Below, piece after piece: positions 10,010 to 18,307 of a stretch of DNA of 64,000 bases. A program made the position numbers and the translations under genes. Origin of the DNA: Lujinxingia litoralis. GTDB lineage: Bacteria > Myxococcota_A > Bradymonadia > Bradymonadales > Bradymonadaceae. The notes under the pieces were generated by a model. It was not told the DNA's origin. It ran no database searches and saw only the letters and a list, made by a program, of their open reading frames with translations. Position 1 is the stretch's first letter, and every line of letters starts with the position of its first letter. The stretch covers positions 372,001 through 436,000 of the forward strand of contig NZ_QHKO01000001.1 of the NCBI RefSeq assembly GCF_003260125.1. The letters are read 5' to 3'.

Positions 10010-11560
10010 TCAGTCCCCCGGCCGGGGATGGATATCCGCATCGGTCAGGGCCCGCCAGCGCTCGGCCTTGGAGCGCTGATCGCGGCGCTGGCGGCTCATC
10101 ACGCGCACAAAAACCTCGACAATCGCCGGATCGAACTGAGTTCCGGCGCAGCTCTCAAGCTCTTGCATGGCCACATCGTGCGGGAGGGCGCGGCGGTAGG
10201 CCCGGTGCGAGGTCATCGCATCGTAGGTATCGGCCACCGCCAAAATACGCGCCATCAAGGGGATGTCCTCGCCACGAAGCCCCACCGGATAGCCTCGCCC
10301 GTCCCAGCGTTCGTGATGATGGTAGACCCCGGGGATCAGCGGATGCAGGAAAGTGATGGGCTGCAAAATCCACTTGCCGCGGGTGGTGTGACTTTTGAAC
10401 ATCTCAAATTCGGAATCGGTGAGCGGGTCGGCCTTATTGAGCTCTTCGAAACGAATGCCCAGCTTGCCGATGTCGTGCATCAACGCGCTGTCGGCGACGC
10501 GCTCAATCGCGTCGTCGCTGAGATTCATCCCCTCGGCGATCTGACGAGCATAGCGACTGACCCGCTCGGAGTGGCCGCGGGTGTAGGGATCGCGATCTTC
10601 CAGAATGTTGGCCAGCGCCTGGATGGTCTGCTTAAACGTCTGCTGTAAATCACCGTAGAGGCGAGCATTATCCATGGCGGCGGCCGCGCGCCCGATCATG
10701 ATCGCCAGCAGCTTGCGCTTGCTCTCGCGAAAGGCCGGCCGCGGCGAAAAACGCGCGGCGACCACCACTCCCAGGAGCTGATCCTTGGTCCAGAGCGGCG
10801 CACAAAACAGGGAGACGGGAGCGCTGTCGTAGCCCATGCCCATCGTGGCCATGGCCTCGGGTCCCAGCACCCGGGCGACCTTGTCTTGAGCACAGGAAGA
10901 AAGCTCCCGAAGATCGATTCCTTCCAGAAAAGCGCGGCCCGCCATCGGAATGTCGGGCTCCTCCCAACGGGCAGCAAGCTCTAAGCGGGGCGCCTCACCG
11001 GCAATCTGGCGCCAGAATCCCACCACGTCGGCCTCGGCCTGCTGCCCGACGGTTGCGACCAGCAGATCATCGACGTGGTCGCGGGCCAGGCTCGTGCTCA
11101 GGCGCTCGGTAGCGTCGTAGAGGTCGACGAGCTCTTTGAGACGGACGTTCTCGCGTTCCAGGCGCTTCTTTTCCAGCCCCCGCTCAATGACGCGGATGAC
11201 CTCATCGACCTTAAAAGGTTTGAGCAGGTAATCGTACGCACCGACCTTCATCGCGGCGATCGCCGTCTCCACGGTTCCGTAGCCGGTCATCATCAGGGGC
11301 AGCACCCGAGGATGGTGCGTGCAGACGTACTCCATCAGCTCAATGCCGTTCATCCCGGGCATCTGCAGATCGATCAACGCCACGTCAACACGGTGCGTCT
11401 TCAGCGCCTCTATCCCCTCTTCTGCGGTGGGAATGGCGAGCACGTCGTAGCCTTCCATGCCGAGAAAATCGACAAGGACATCGCGAATGGTGGTTTCATC
11501 GTCGATCACCAGCACTCGAACCGGTCTGATCTCCCCGGAGGGAACTTCATCGCGCACCAT
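10010..11560 (-). CDS. Response regulator with HD-GYP phosphodiesterase domain
   Basis: A 516-residue protein likely to degrade cyclic di-GMP under phosphorelay control. The N-terminal receiver (about 13-130) has the acidic pair DD at 20-21, phospho-acceptor Asp64 in LIDLQMP, and the conserved Lys in LLKPF. A coiled linker and a GAF-like region (about 145-300) follow. The C-terminal HD-GYP domain (about 310-490) has HSERVSRYA, the HDIGK metal motif and the HHHERWDGRGYP motif, so it looks catalytically complete. No kinase gene is adjacent. It is convergent with the sigma factor gene and divergent from the membrane-protein gene at 11764. Confidence 0.94.
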   Translation of the reverse strand: MVRDEVPSGEIRPVRVLVIDDETTIRDVLVDFLGMEGYDVLAIPTAEEGIEALKTHRVDVALIDLQMPGMNGIELMEYVCTHHPRVLPLMMTGYGTVETAIAAMKVGAYDYLLKPFKVDEVIRVIERGLEKKRLERENVRLKELVDLYDATERLSTSLARDHVDDLLVATVGQQAEADVVGFWRQIAGEAPRLELAARWEEPDIPMAGRAFLEGIDLRELSSCAQDKVARVLGPEAMATMGMGYDSAPVSLFCAPLWTKDQLLGVVVAARFSPRPAFRESKRKLLAIMIGRAAAAMDNARLYGDLQQTFKQTIQALANILEDRDPYTRGHSERVSRYARQIAEGMNLSDDAIERVADSALMHDIGKLGIRFEELNKADPLTDSEFEMFKSHTTRGKWILQPITFLHPLIPGVYHHHERWDGRGYPVGLRGEDIPLMARILAVADTYDAMTSHRAYRRALPHDVAMQELESCAGTQFDPAIVEVFVRVMSRQRRDQRSKAERWRALTDADIHPRPGD

Positions 11561-11763
11561 CGGAGCTACACCTGAAAGAAGAGACGTTGTACAAGCGTCT
11601 GAGAGCTATCACAGCGAGATTTCAAGCGTCAAATCACGGTGTCCCCGGGGAATGCCCCACACCGCCGAGGGCGTTGCCTCCGTCTGAAGCTCCATGCTAG
11701 GGAGCGCGCCCGTGCCTGCGAGCGCATGCCTTCGCCTCTTTTCTGTCTGTTATTGCGGTCTCC

Positions 11764-12306
11764 ATGAGCTTTAGCGATCCCCCCGAAAGCGCGCCCGAGA
11801 CGCGCACGACTGAGGCCCCCCGCGTGGTGCTCGGTGAGCGAGGCGAAGCCGCTCGCCCGGAGGTGCGCCTCTTGCCCGGACGCATCAAGGCGTCACGACT
11901 GCTCTACCCGGCGTATCTGCTGGTGTGGGTGGGCGCCGGCCTGGCCTCGCTCTTTGCCTGGGCGCGCGCGGAGTGGCATCCCCTGATGGTCTTTGTGGGC
12001 TGGGGCGCCCTCTTCTGCTGGTACTGGGTCTATGGGGTGGCCTACCGCTATCGCCGCTCGCTGATGAAGGTAATGGCCGTGGGTATGTCCGTGCTGATGG
12101 GCCTGGTGCTGATCTGGGTCAGCCTGACGCGCGCCGCTCCGATGCGCGTGCCGCAGGGCGGGGAGCTTGTGGAGCGCGGCGCGCTCGTATTGCCCGGGGC
12201 CGCCGGAGTCGCCACCGCGTTGAGCCTGGCCGTGGTTCTGGCCCACCTGCTCTACTTCGGCCGGGGCTACCGGGAGAAACGCGCGCGTGATAGCGTCAGG
12301 CTCTGA
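11764..12306 (+). CDS. Hypothetical membrane protein with about four TM helices
   Basis: A 180-residue protein I do not recognise. An N-terminal polar, Glu/Arg-rich stretch of about 40 residues is followed by hydrophobic helices at about 47-66, 72-92, 101-122 and 145-165. The C-terminus is basic. It is the first of four genes on the plus strand that may form an operon with the prepilin peptidase and the two-component pair: the gap to the next gene is 51 bases. No enzymatic motif is visible. Confidence 0.75.
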   Translation: MSFSDPPESAPETRTTEAPRVVLGERGEAARPEVRLLPGRIKASRLLYPAYLLVWVGAGLASLFAWARAEWHPLMVFVGWGALFCWYWVYGVAYRYRRSLMKVMAVGMSVLMGLVLIWVSLTRAAPMRVPQGGELVERGALVLPGAAGVATALSLAVVLAHLLYFGRGYREKRARDSVRL

Positions 12307-12357
12307 GTTTGTGCGCGCCTGCGGGTGCAACGCGACGTCTCCGAGCGCCGAGTTTTC

Positions 12358-13467
12358 ATGTCCGTCGACCTCTTCTATTACGTACTCACCGCCTTTGCGT
12401 TCGCGCTGGGAGCGGTGGTCGGTAGTTTTCTCAACGTCGTCATCTACCGAGTCCCGGCCGGGCTCTCGGTGGTGCGCCCGGGGAGCCGCTGTCCGCAATG
12501 CGAGACGCCCATTGCCTGGTACGACAATATCCCCATCCTCTCCTGGCTCCTGCTGCGGGCCCGCTGTCGCCACTGCGAGGTGAAGATACCGGCACGCTAC
12601 GCGCTGGTGGAGCTGTTGATGGGCGTCCTCTCGGCCGGGCTCTGGGTCAAAGTGAGCTGGCGCCACTTTGCCATCCTTGGCGAGCCCTGGCGCATGGGGT
12701 TTCCGCCACCGGTCGCCTCCCTGGAGCAGCTGCCCTGGGGTTCGCTCGGCCTGGCCTTCGGGCTCTACTTTCTGTTCATCGCCATGCTCGTGGTCATCAC
12801 CTTTGTGGATCTGGATCACTACCTGATCCCCCATGAGTTCACTCTGCCCACGATCGTGGGGGGCGTGGTCGCCGCGCTGGTGCTCAACAGCGCGTCGGTA
12901 ATGGCGCCGGGCTCCATGATCGGGTTCTTCCCGCCGGTGAGCGTGTCGATGAGCCTGATCGGCCTGGTGGTCGGCGCGCTGGTGGTCATCGCGATCTTTT
13001 TTCTGTACTTCGCCGCCCGGGGCGTCGAGGGCATCGGCGGGGGTGACGTCACGTTGATGGCGTTGATGGGGGCCTGGCTGGGATGGCCGGCGCTGATCTT
13101 TATCTTCTTTGCGGCCAGCGTGCAGGGGCTGATCGCCGCCGGACTGGGCACGCTCTTCGGCGCGGGATTTGTACGCGACTCCCGCGACATTCTGGCCGAG
13201 GAGGACCCCCGTGAGCTGGCTCGGCGAGAGCGCGAGGCAGCGTCCCCGAGCGCCGACACACACCAGACAAACGAAACATCGGCCGACGCCGCCGACCGCG
13301 CCACCCGGAACGACGAAGTGGGCCAAGGTGAGCAAGACGAGGACGAAGGCGGCGGGCTAGCCGTACCTTTTGGCCCCTTCATCGTGCTAGCCGGCCTGGA
13401 GTACTTCTTCTTCGGCGAGTTTCTGCCGACGTATGCCTCGATGAGCTACCTCTATTACGGGTTCTGA
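12358..13467 (+). CDS. pilD: Prepilin peptidase / N-methyltransferase (type 4 leader peptidase)
   Basis: A 369-residue polytopic aspartic protease that cleaves type IV prepilin and pseudopilin leaders and methylates the new N-terminus. The N-terminal domain has the GSFLNVVIYR motif and two CxxC pairs (CPQC, CRHC). The two catalytic Asp lie in FVDLDHYLIP and GIGGGDVTLMALMG. Between the last two helices is a strongly hydrophilic insert of about 55 residues (about 275-335) before the VPFGPF motif, making the protein longer than typical PilD (about 290). I chose the ATG at 12358, just before the first helix; an upstream GTG at 12325 is in frame. The histidine kinase gene starts 4 bases after the stop. 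Confidence 0.93.
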   Translation: MSVDLFYYVLTAFAFALGAVVGSFLNVVIYRVPAGLSVVRPGSRCPQCETPIAWYDNIPILSWLLLRARCRHCEVKIPARYALVELLMGVLSAGLWVKVSWRHFAILGEPWRMGFPPPVASLEQLPWGSLGLAFGLYFLFIAMLVVITFVDLDHYLIPHEFTLPTIVGGVVAALVLNSASVMAPGSMIGFFPPVSVSMSLIGLVVGALVVIAIFFLYFAARGVEGIGGGDVTLMALMGAWLGWPALIFIFFAASVQGLIAAGLGTLFGAGFVRDSRDILAEEDPRELARREREAASPSADTHQTNETSADAADRATRNDEVGQGEQDEDEGGGLAVPFGPFIVLAGLEYFFFGEFLPTYASMSYLYYGF

Positions 13468-13471
13468 ACCG

Positions 13472-14947
13472 ATGTTGTCGCCCCCCACCACCGAGGAGTT
13501 CACCGGGCAGCGGCCGATCCGCCGCGGTGGACTCCGCGCGACCCTCTCGGTGGGACTGGTGGTGTTGCTGGTGGTCGCGCTCGCCCTGGTTGCTCTGGCG
13601 GTGGGCCAACTCCACAAGCGTCAGGTCCAGCAGCTCTTGCTCGACGAGGCCGGGCGACACGCGCGCATGCTCGCCGCGATGCCCCCCTCCCAACGCGGCG
13701 CGGCCACCGAAGCTCTGGCCGACCAGCCGGGTGTACTTTTTGCCGGCGACGCGCTTCCCTTAGAGCCTCTCCCTGCGCCGGGATTCGGACGTTTTGAGGG
13801 CGCGCCGGCGGTCTTCGCCGGCGGGGCATCCGGTCCCTGGGTGGTGCTCTCGGCCGCTCCGGCGCAACACGCGCTGGAGGCCAACCAGCGTGCGCTTCTC
13901 CTCTACCTGGCGCTCACCCTGCTTTTTGTGACGCTGGTAGGCTACGCCTTCTACTTCTTTGTGGTCGTGCGCCCGCTGCGGGCCATCGGTGTGGCCACCC
14001 GACGCGCCGCCGAGGGCGATCTGGCCAGTCCCATCAAAGTGCTGCCGCGCAACGAGTTCGGGCAGGTCGGCCACAGCTTCAATCAGATGCTCGCCACGCT
14101 TGACGCCCAGCGCGCCGAGCTCCAGGAGCGTCTCGAAGCTCTGGAGCGCGCGCACCGAGAACTCAAGCGCACCCAGGACTCCCTGATTCGCTCCGAGAAA
14201 CTTGCCAGCGTGGGCCAACTCGCTGCCGGAGTGGCCCACGAAATCGGCAATCCTCTGGCCGCCGTGATGGGCTACGTCGATCTTCTGGGCGATCGCGACC
14301 TCGACGAGGAGAGCGCCCGCGAAGTGGTCGCTCGCACGCAGAAGCAGCTCAGCCGCATGCGCGAGATCATCCGGCAACTTCTCGACTACAGCCGCCCACA
14401 TCCCGAGGCATCCCCCGAAAACGTCGTTCTGCGTGAGCTTGCCGCCGAAGCCCTGGAACTGGCGCGCCTGGGGCGCCGAACGCGTCCGGTTGACCTCGTG
14501 CTCCGGGCCCCGGATGACCTTCCCGAAGCGCGGGCCATCGCCGCGGAACTCAGCCAGGTCCTGGTCAACCTGCTCCTCAACGCCACAGACGCCCTGAGCG
14601 ATTCCGACCTCGACACGCCCCAGATCCTTGTGGACCTGCATGCCGACGAGGAAATGCTCTATGTGGACGTTATCGACAACGGTCCGGGAGTGCCCGCGGA
14701 GCTGCGCACGCGCATCTTCGATCCTTTCTTCTCGACCCGCGCCCCGGGCCAGGGGACCGGGCTGGGACTGGCAATCTCGCAACGGCTGGTAGAGCGCGTC
14801 GGCGGCGAGCTTCGTGCTGGCGAGCGCACTCTGATCGGATTCGACCACGGCGCGCACTTTGAACTTCGTCTGCCCCGGGCCGCGGCCCCCTCCGCTCGCC
14901 ACTCGGTACCGGCCGCGCCCGAGCACGCTACCGAAGCGCCCGATTGA
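13472..14947 (+). CDS. Membrane sensor histidine kinase (NtrB/PilS-like)
   Basis: A 491-residue kinase. Two transmembrane helices (about 24-45 and 146-168) flank a periplasmic sensor of about 100 residues. A HAMP domain (about 170-215), a coiled coil, a HisKA domain with the phospho-acceptor His256 in VAHEIGNPLAAVMGY, and an HATPase domain follow. The ATPase shows the N box NLLLNATDAL, DNGPGVP and GTGLGLAIS, so it looks active. The stop lies 69 bases before the NtrC-like regulator, which should be its partner. Tight linkage to pilD makes a pilus-related signal possible, but the ligand cannot be read from the sequence. Confidence 0.94.
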   Translation: MLSPPTTEEFTGQRPIRRGGLRATLSVGLVVLLVVALALVALAVGQLHKRQVQQLLLDEAGRHARMLAAMPPSQRGAATEALADQPGVLFAGDALPLEPLPAPGFGRFEGAPAVFAGGASGPWVVLSAAPAQHALEANQRALLLYLALTLLFVTLVGYAFYFFVVVRPLRAIGVATRRAAEGDLASPIKVLPRNEFGQVGHSFNQMLATLDAQRAELQERLEALERAHRELKRTQDSLIRSEKLASVGQLAAGVAHEIGNPLAAVMGYVDLLGDRDLDEESAREVVARTQKQLSRMREIIRQLLDYSRPHPEASPENVVLRELAAEALELARLGRRTRPVDLVLRAPDDLPEARAIAAELSQVLVNLLLNATDALSDSDLDTPQILVDLHADEEMLYVDVIDNGPGVPAELRTRIFDPFFSTRAPGQGTGLGLAISQRLVERVGGELRAGERTLIGFDHGAHFELRLPRAAAPSARHSVPAAPEHATEAPD

Positions 14948-15016
14948 CCGCCTTGCCGGCCGCCCTCTATCTTCTGATCTGGTCCTCCCGACGTCGGCCC
15001 CCGGCATGAGCTCCCC

Positions 15017-16384
15017 ATGAACGAATTGCGCGTCTTGATCATCGACGATGAAGAGAGCATCCGACACATGCTCTCGATGACCTTGCGCAAAGAAGGTTGC
15101 TCGTTGCGTGCGGTCGACAACGGCGAAGATGGCCTTAAAGAACTCATCGCCAACACCTACGATCTGGTCTTATGCGATGTGCGCATGCCCAAACTCGGCG
15201 GGCTGGAGCTGCTCGACGAGCTCAAGGCGCGAAACATCGACGCCACGGTCATTATGATGAGCGCATTCGGCAGCCGAGAGTTGGCGATTGAAGCGCTCAA
15301 ACGCGGCGCCTACGACTACATCGACAAGCCCTTTACCCGTGACGAAATCGTGCTCACGCTGGCCAAGGCCGCTGAGCGCCTGCGTCTGCGCGCCGAGAAC
15401 CGGGCGCTGCGCGCCCGGGTCTCCCGGCGTCAGGGGCTAGACCGCCTCATCGGCCAGTCCGACCCCATGCAGGCGATCTTTGCCACCCTGGAGCGGGTGG
15501 CCTCCTTTAAGTCCACGGTGCTCATCACCGGCGAATCAGGCACGGGCAAGGAGCTGGCCGCGCGGGCCATTCATGAGCTCTCTCCACGCCGCCCGGGACC
15601 TTTTGTGGCTATCAACTGTGGGGCCATCCCCGAAGCCCTGCTCGAAAGTGAGCTCTTCGGCCATGTGCGCGGCGCGTTCACCGATGCGACCACCGATCAC
15701 GACGGGCTCTTTCAGGCGGCCAGCGGCGGCACGCTCTTTCTCGATGAAATCGCCGAGCTTCCGCTGGCTCTCCAGGTCAAATTGCTGCGGGTGCTTCAGG
15801 AGGGCGAGGTCCGTCGGGTAGGCGATACGACCAGCCGGCCGGTCGACGTGCGCATCGTCGCGGCCACGCTCCACGACCTCAAAAAACGCGTGGACGAGGG
15901 CCTTTTTCGAGAAGACCTCTACTACCGCATCCACGTGATTGCGTTGGAGCTCCCGACCTTGCGTCAACGTCCGGGCGACATCCCGCTGCTGGTACGCCAT
16001 TTCATCGAGGAGCAAAACCAACGCCAGGGCACCGCCATCGAGGGCGTGCACGACGAGGCTCTGGAGGTGCTGACGCGCTACAGCTGGCCCGGCAATGTGC
16101 GGGAGCTCCACAACGTGATCGAGCGCGGGGTGGTCCTCTGCGCCGGCGCGCGCCTCGCCATCGACGATCTTCCGGCACATCTTCGTCAGGCTCAGACGCC
16201 ACTGCAGCAGGTGCTCGCCGAGGATGAACTCTCCATCAAGAAGCTCTCCGCCAGACTGGAGCGTGAGCTGATCATCCGGGCGCTAAAACGCACCGAGGGC
16301 AACCGCAGTGCGGCTGCGCGGCTGCTTGAGATCAGCCACCGCGCCCTGCTCTACAAACTCAAAGACTACGCCATCGAGGCCTGA
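15017..16384 (+). CDS. Sigma-54-dependent response regulator (NtrC family)
   Basis: A 455-residue transcription activator. It has a receiver (about 5-120) with Asp54 in LCDVRMP, an AAA+ domain (about 145-375) with Walker A GESGTGKE, and a Fis-type helix-turn-helix at the C-terminus (RTEGNRSAAARLLEISHR, split here as NRSAAARLL and SHRAL). The sigma-54 contact loop reads GAFTDA instead of GAFTGA, with Thr kept and the second Gly replaced by Asp. The partner is probably the kinase at 13472. Its targets should have -24/-12 promoters; none could be identified confidently in the window. Confidence 0.95.
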   Translation: MNELRVLIIDDEESIRHMLSMTLRKEGCSLRAVDNGEDGLKELIANTYDLVLCDVRMPKLGGLELLDELKARNIDATVIMMSAFGSRELAIEALKRGAYDYIDKPFTRDEIVLTLAKAAERLRLRAENRALRARVSRRQGLDRLIGQSDPMQAIFATLERVASFKSTVLITGESGTGKELAARAIHELSPRRPGPFVAINCGAIPEALLESELFGHVRGAFTDATTDHDGLFQAASGGTLFLDEIAELPLALQVKLLRVLQEGEVRRVGDTTSRPVDVRIVAATLHDLKKRVDEGLFREDLYYRIHVIALELPTLRQRPGDIPLLVRHFIEEQNQRQGTAIEGVHDEALEVLTRYSWPGNVRELHNVIERGVVLCAGARLAIDDLPAHLRQAQTPLQQVLAEDELSIKKLSARLERELIIRALKRTEGNRSAAARLLEISHRALLYKLKDYAIEA

Positions 16385-16412
16385 GCCCTCCGGCGGCGCC
16401 CCCCGGCTCGCT

Positions 16413-18107
16413 TTAACTCAGGCGATAGAGCTTAAAGCCAAAGTCGGGCCGCGAAAAACGCATACCCAGGTGCGCGTCGAGCACAAAGGCCCCCAGGTTG
16501 AACTCGCCAGGCGCCTGCGCCCCCAGATCGCTCTCGGCGATCCCCTCCATCGCCCGGGCAAAGGCGCTTGCCCGCGCCTCCTCATCCAACGCGTCCATCC
16601 GCGCTTCGATCGCGTCCTGGTAGTGGCGCGTGTACATCTCCAGAAAGATTCCCCCGATCGTCTCGGCACTTCCCAACGTGCGGCGGTAGATCTCGGGCAT
16701 CAAGCGCTCAGCCTCCACCTGGCACACGTCACGTGAGAAGTTAAAGAAGTCATCCAGGTAGCCCTCCAGGCCGGTATCACCCACGGCGCGCAGCACAAAG
16801 TAGGCCGCCTTCAGCTGCAAGATCAGATGATCGCGGGCCATCGGCTTGACCAGGTGATCCTGGAGCAGGTCCTGCAACGGGCGCGGCCCTCGCCCGACGA
16901 CCGGACGCCAGCGCCGCGGCGGCACCAGGCCCAGCAGGTAGTTCGCGCCGCCGGGGAGCTCGCTGCCCCTGGCGAGTTCACGCCAGGGTGCCACTTCATC
17001 GGGCTCCCGGGTGTACAGATGCATCGTCAGGCCGGCCCGAGTGCGCAGCTCTTCGAAGATCTGCGGGGCTTTGGCCCGCGCATCAAGCGCCAGGCCGCGG
17101 AACCCACCGCGAAGCTCCTCCACCGTCGTGCTCTGCAGCGGCTGGCGACGATGAATGCCCATGCGCAGGATCATATCTTCATAGAAGATCTGACGGTCGT
17201 TGGAGATCCGCGTCTCCGGGTTGGCCGGGAACAGACGCAGGAGCAATTTCACCTGCCCGAAGTTGCCGTCGGCGAACTTCTGCTCCACCAGCCTGGCCAG
17301 GGGCTCGACGCGCTGCTCCACCCCCTGGGTCTGAGCCAGAAGCTGGGTCCAGAGGTCCGCGGCCACCAGCAGCTCGGCCACCGAGAGTTGCTGGGGCACC
17401 GGGAGGCGATCATTATCCAGAAGCACCGCCAGCAACACGCGTGCCCCGTGCAAGAGCTCCGGATCATGGAGCGACACCGGCCACTGTGCAGCAGCCCCAC
17501 GCAGCGGTGGGGGCTCAAATTCCGCGGTATCGTCCAGAGCGCTGACAAAGCCGGCCGGCGCCGCCTCCCCATCATCCTCAACGCTTAACGTGCCCTCGCT
17601 CTCCAGCGCAGCGCTCTCTTCCTTCAGTACGACCTCGCCGACCACCGAGCTCTCATCGAGCGTCTCAAAGGTCTCGGCGGCCTCCTCTTCCACGGCGGCC
17701 TCGGCGACCACCGAGCTCTCATCGAGCGTCTCAAAGGCATCCGAATCTTCATCGAGCACCCTTTCCGCACCAGGAACCGGAGGCAGCGGCGGCTCGGAGC
17801 GCGGACCGGCGCCCGGTGGAGGCGGCGGCGAATGCACCGGGGTATGGGCGTCGCGAAGCGCTCCCTCCAGGGGCATAAAACGCTCGGGGAACATCTCGGC
17901 AAGCGTCGCCGCCGCGAGCTCCAGGACCGGGTCGCTGTCGGGATACTCGCCCAGACGCCTGGCCAGGGTCGGGCGCACCAGTTCCAGCAAGAAATCCAGG
18001 TAGGATCGCCCCGGGGGGGCTTCGCTCATCGCCTGCAGATGCGGGTGATCGATGTCCCTGGCGGGGTCGCCGGTGGTACGAAATCGTTTGAAGAGTTGCT
18101 TCAGCAT
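16413..18107 (-). CDS. Hypothetical protein with duplicated acidic linker block
   Basis: A 564-residue soluble protein of unknown function. The N-terminal 100 residues are helical and include PVLELAAATLAEMFPERFMPLEG. An acidic, low-complexity segment (about 130-215) carries two near-identical copies of FETLDESSVV. A C-terminal helical domain of about 330 residues follows. No TM helix, signal peptide or catalytic motif is visible. I chose the ATG at 18107 (MLKQLFKRF); ATGs two and four codons upstream are equally possible, and the open frame extends to 18272. It is convergent with the sigma-54 regulator. The next gene upstream ends 200 bases away. Confidence 0.8.
   Translation of the reverse strand: MLKQLFKRFRTTGDPARDIDHPHLQAMSEAPPGRSYLDFLLELVRPTLARRLGEYPDSDPVLELAAATLAEMFPERFMPLEGALRDAHTPVHSPPPPPGAGPRSEPPLPPVPGAERVLDEDSDAFETLDESSVVAEAAVEEEAAETFETLDESSVVGEVVLKEESAALESEGTLSVEDDGEAAPAGFVSALDDTAEFEPPPLRGAAAQWPVSLHDPELLHGARVLLAVLLDNDRLPVPQQLSVAELLVAADLWTQLLAQTQGVEQRVEPLARLVEQKFADGNFGQVKLLLRLFPANPETRISNDRQIFYEDMILRMGIHRRQPLQSTTVEELRGGFRGLALDARAKAPQIFEELRTRAGLTMHLYTREPDEVAPWRELARGSELPGGANYLLGLVPPRRWRPVVGRGPRPLQDLLQDHLVKPMARDHLILQLKAAYFVLRAVGDTGLEGYLDDFFNFSRDVCQVEAERLMPEIYRRTLGSAETIGGIFLEMYTRHYQDAIEARMDALDEEARASAFARAMEGIAESDLGAQAPGEFNLGAFVLDAHLGMRFSRPDFGFKLYRLS
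17634..17737. repeat. Two 38-bp direct repeat copies inside the orphan gene
   Basis: Copies at 17634-17671 and 17700-17737 match at 37 of 38 bases and are in phase with the reading frame (66-base period). They encode the repeated FETLDESSVV block, a recent internal duplication. Confidence 0.85.
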
Positions 18108-18307
18108 TGCCATCCCCATCCCGGGCAAGGGGTTGAGCCGAGGTGAACTCTCGGCTGCAAAGCGCGAGCGCCAGATGACGCCAGCCGACCAGAGCACGCG
18201 AGCAATCGCGTCGCTCCCAGGACAGGGCTCAGAGCCAACTTCGACCTGCGAGACACCCCCGAAAAATCCCACAATCAGGGGGCGCGGTGCAAGAGCTTTC
18301 CAGCCGA

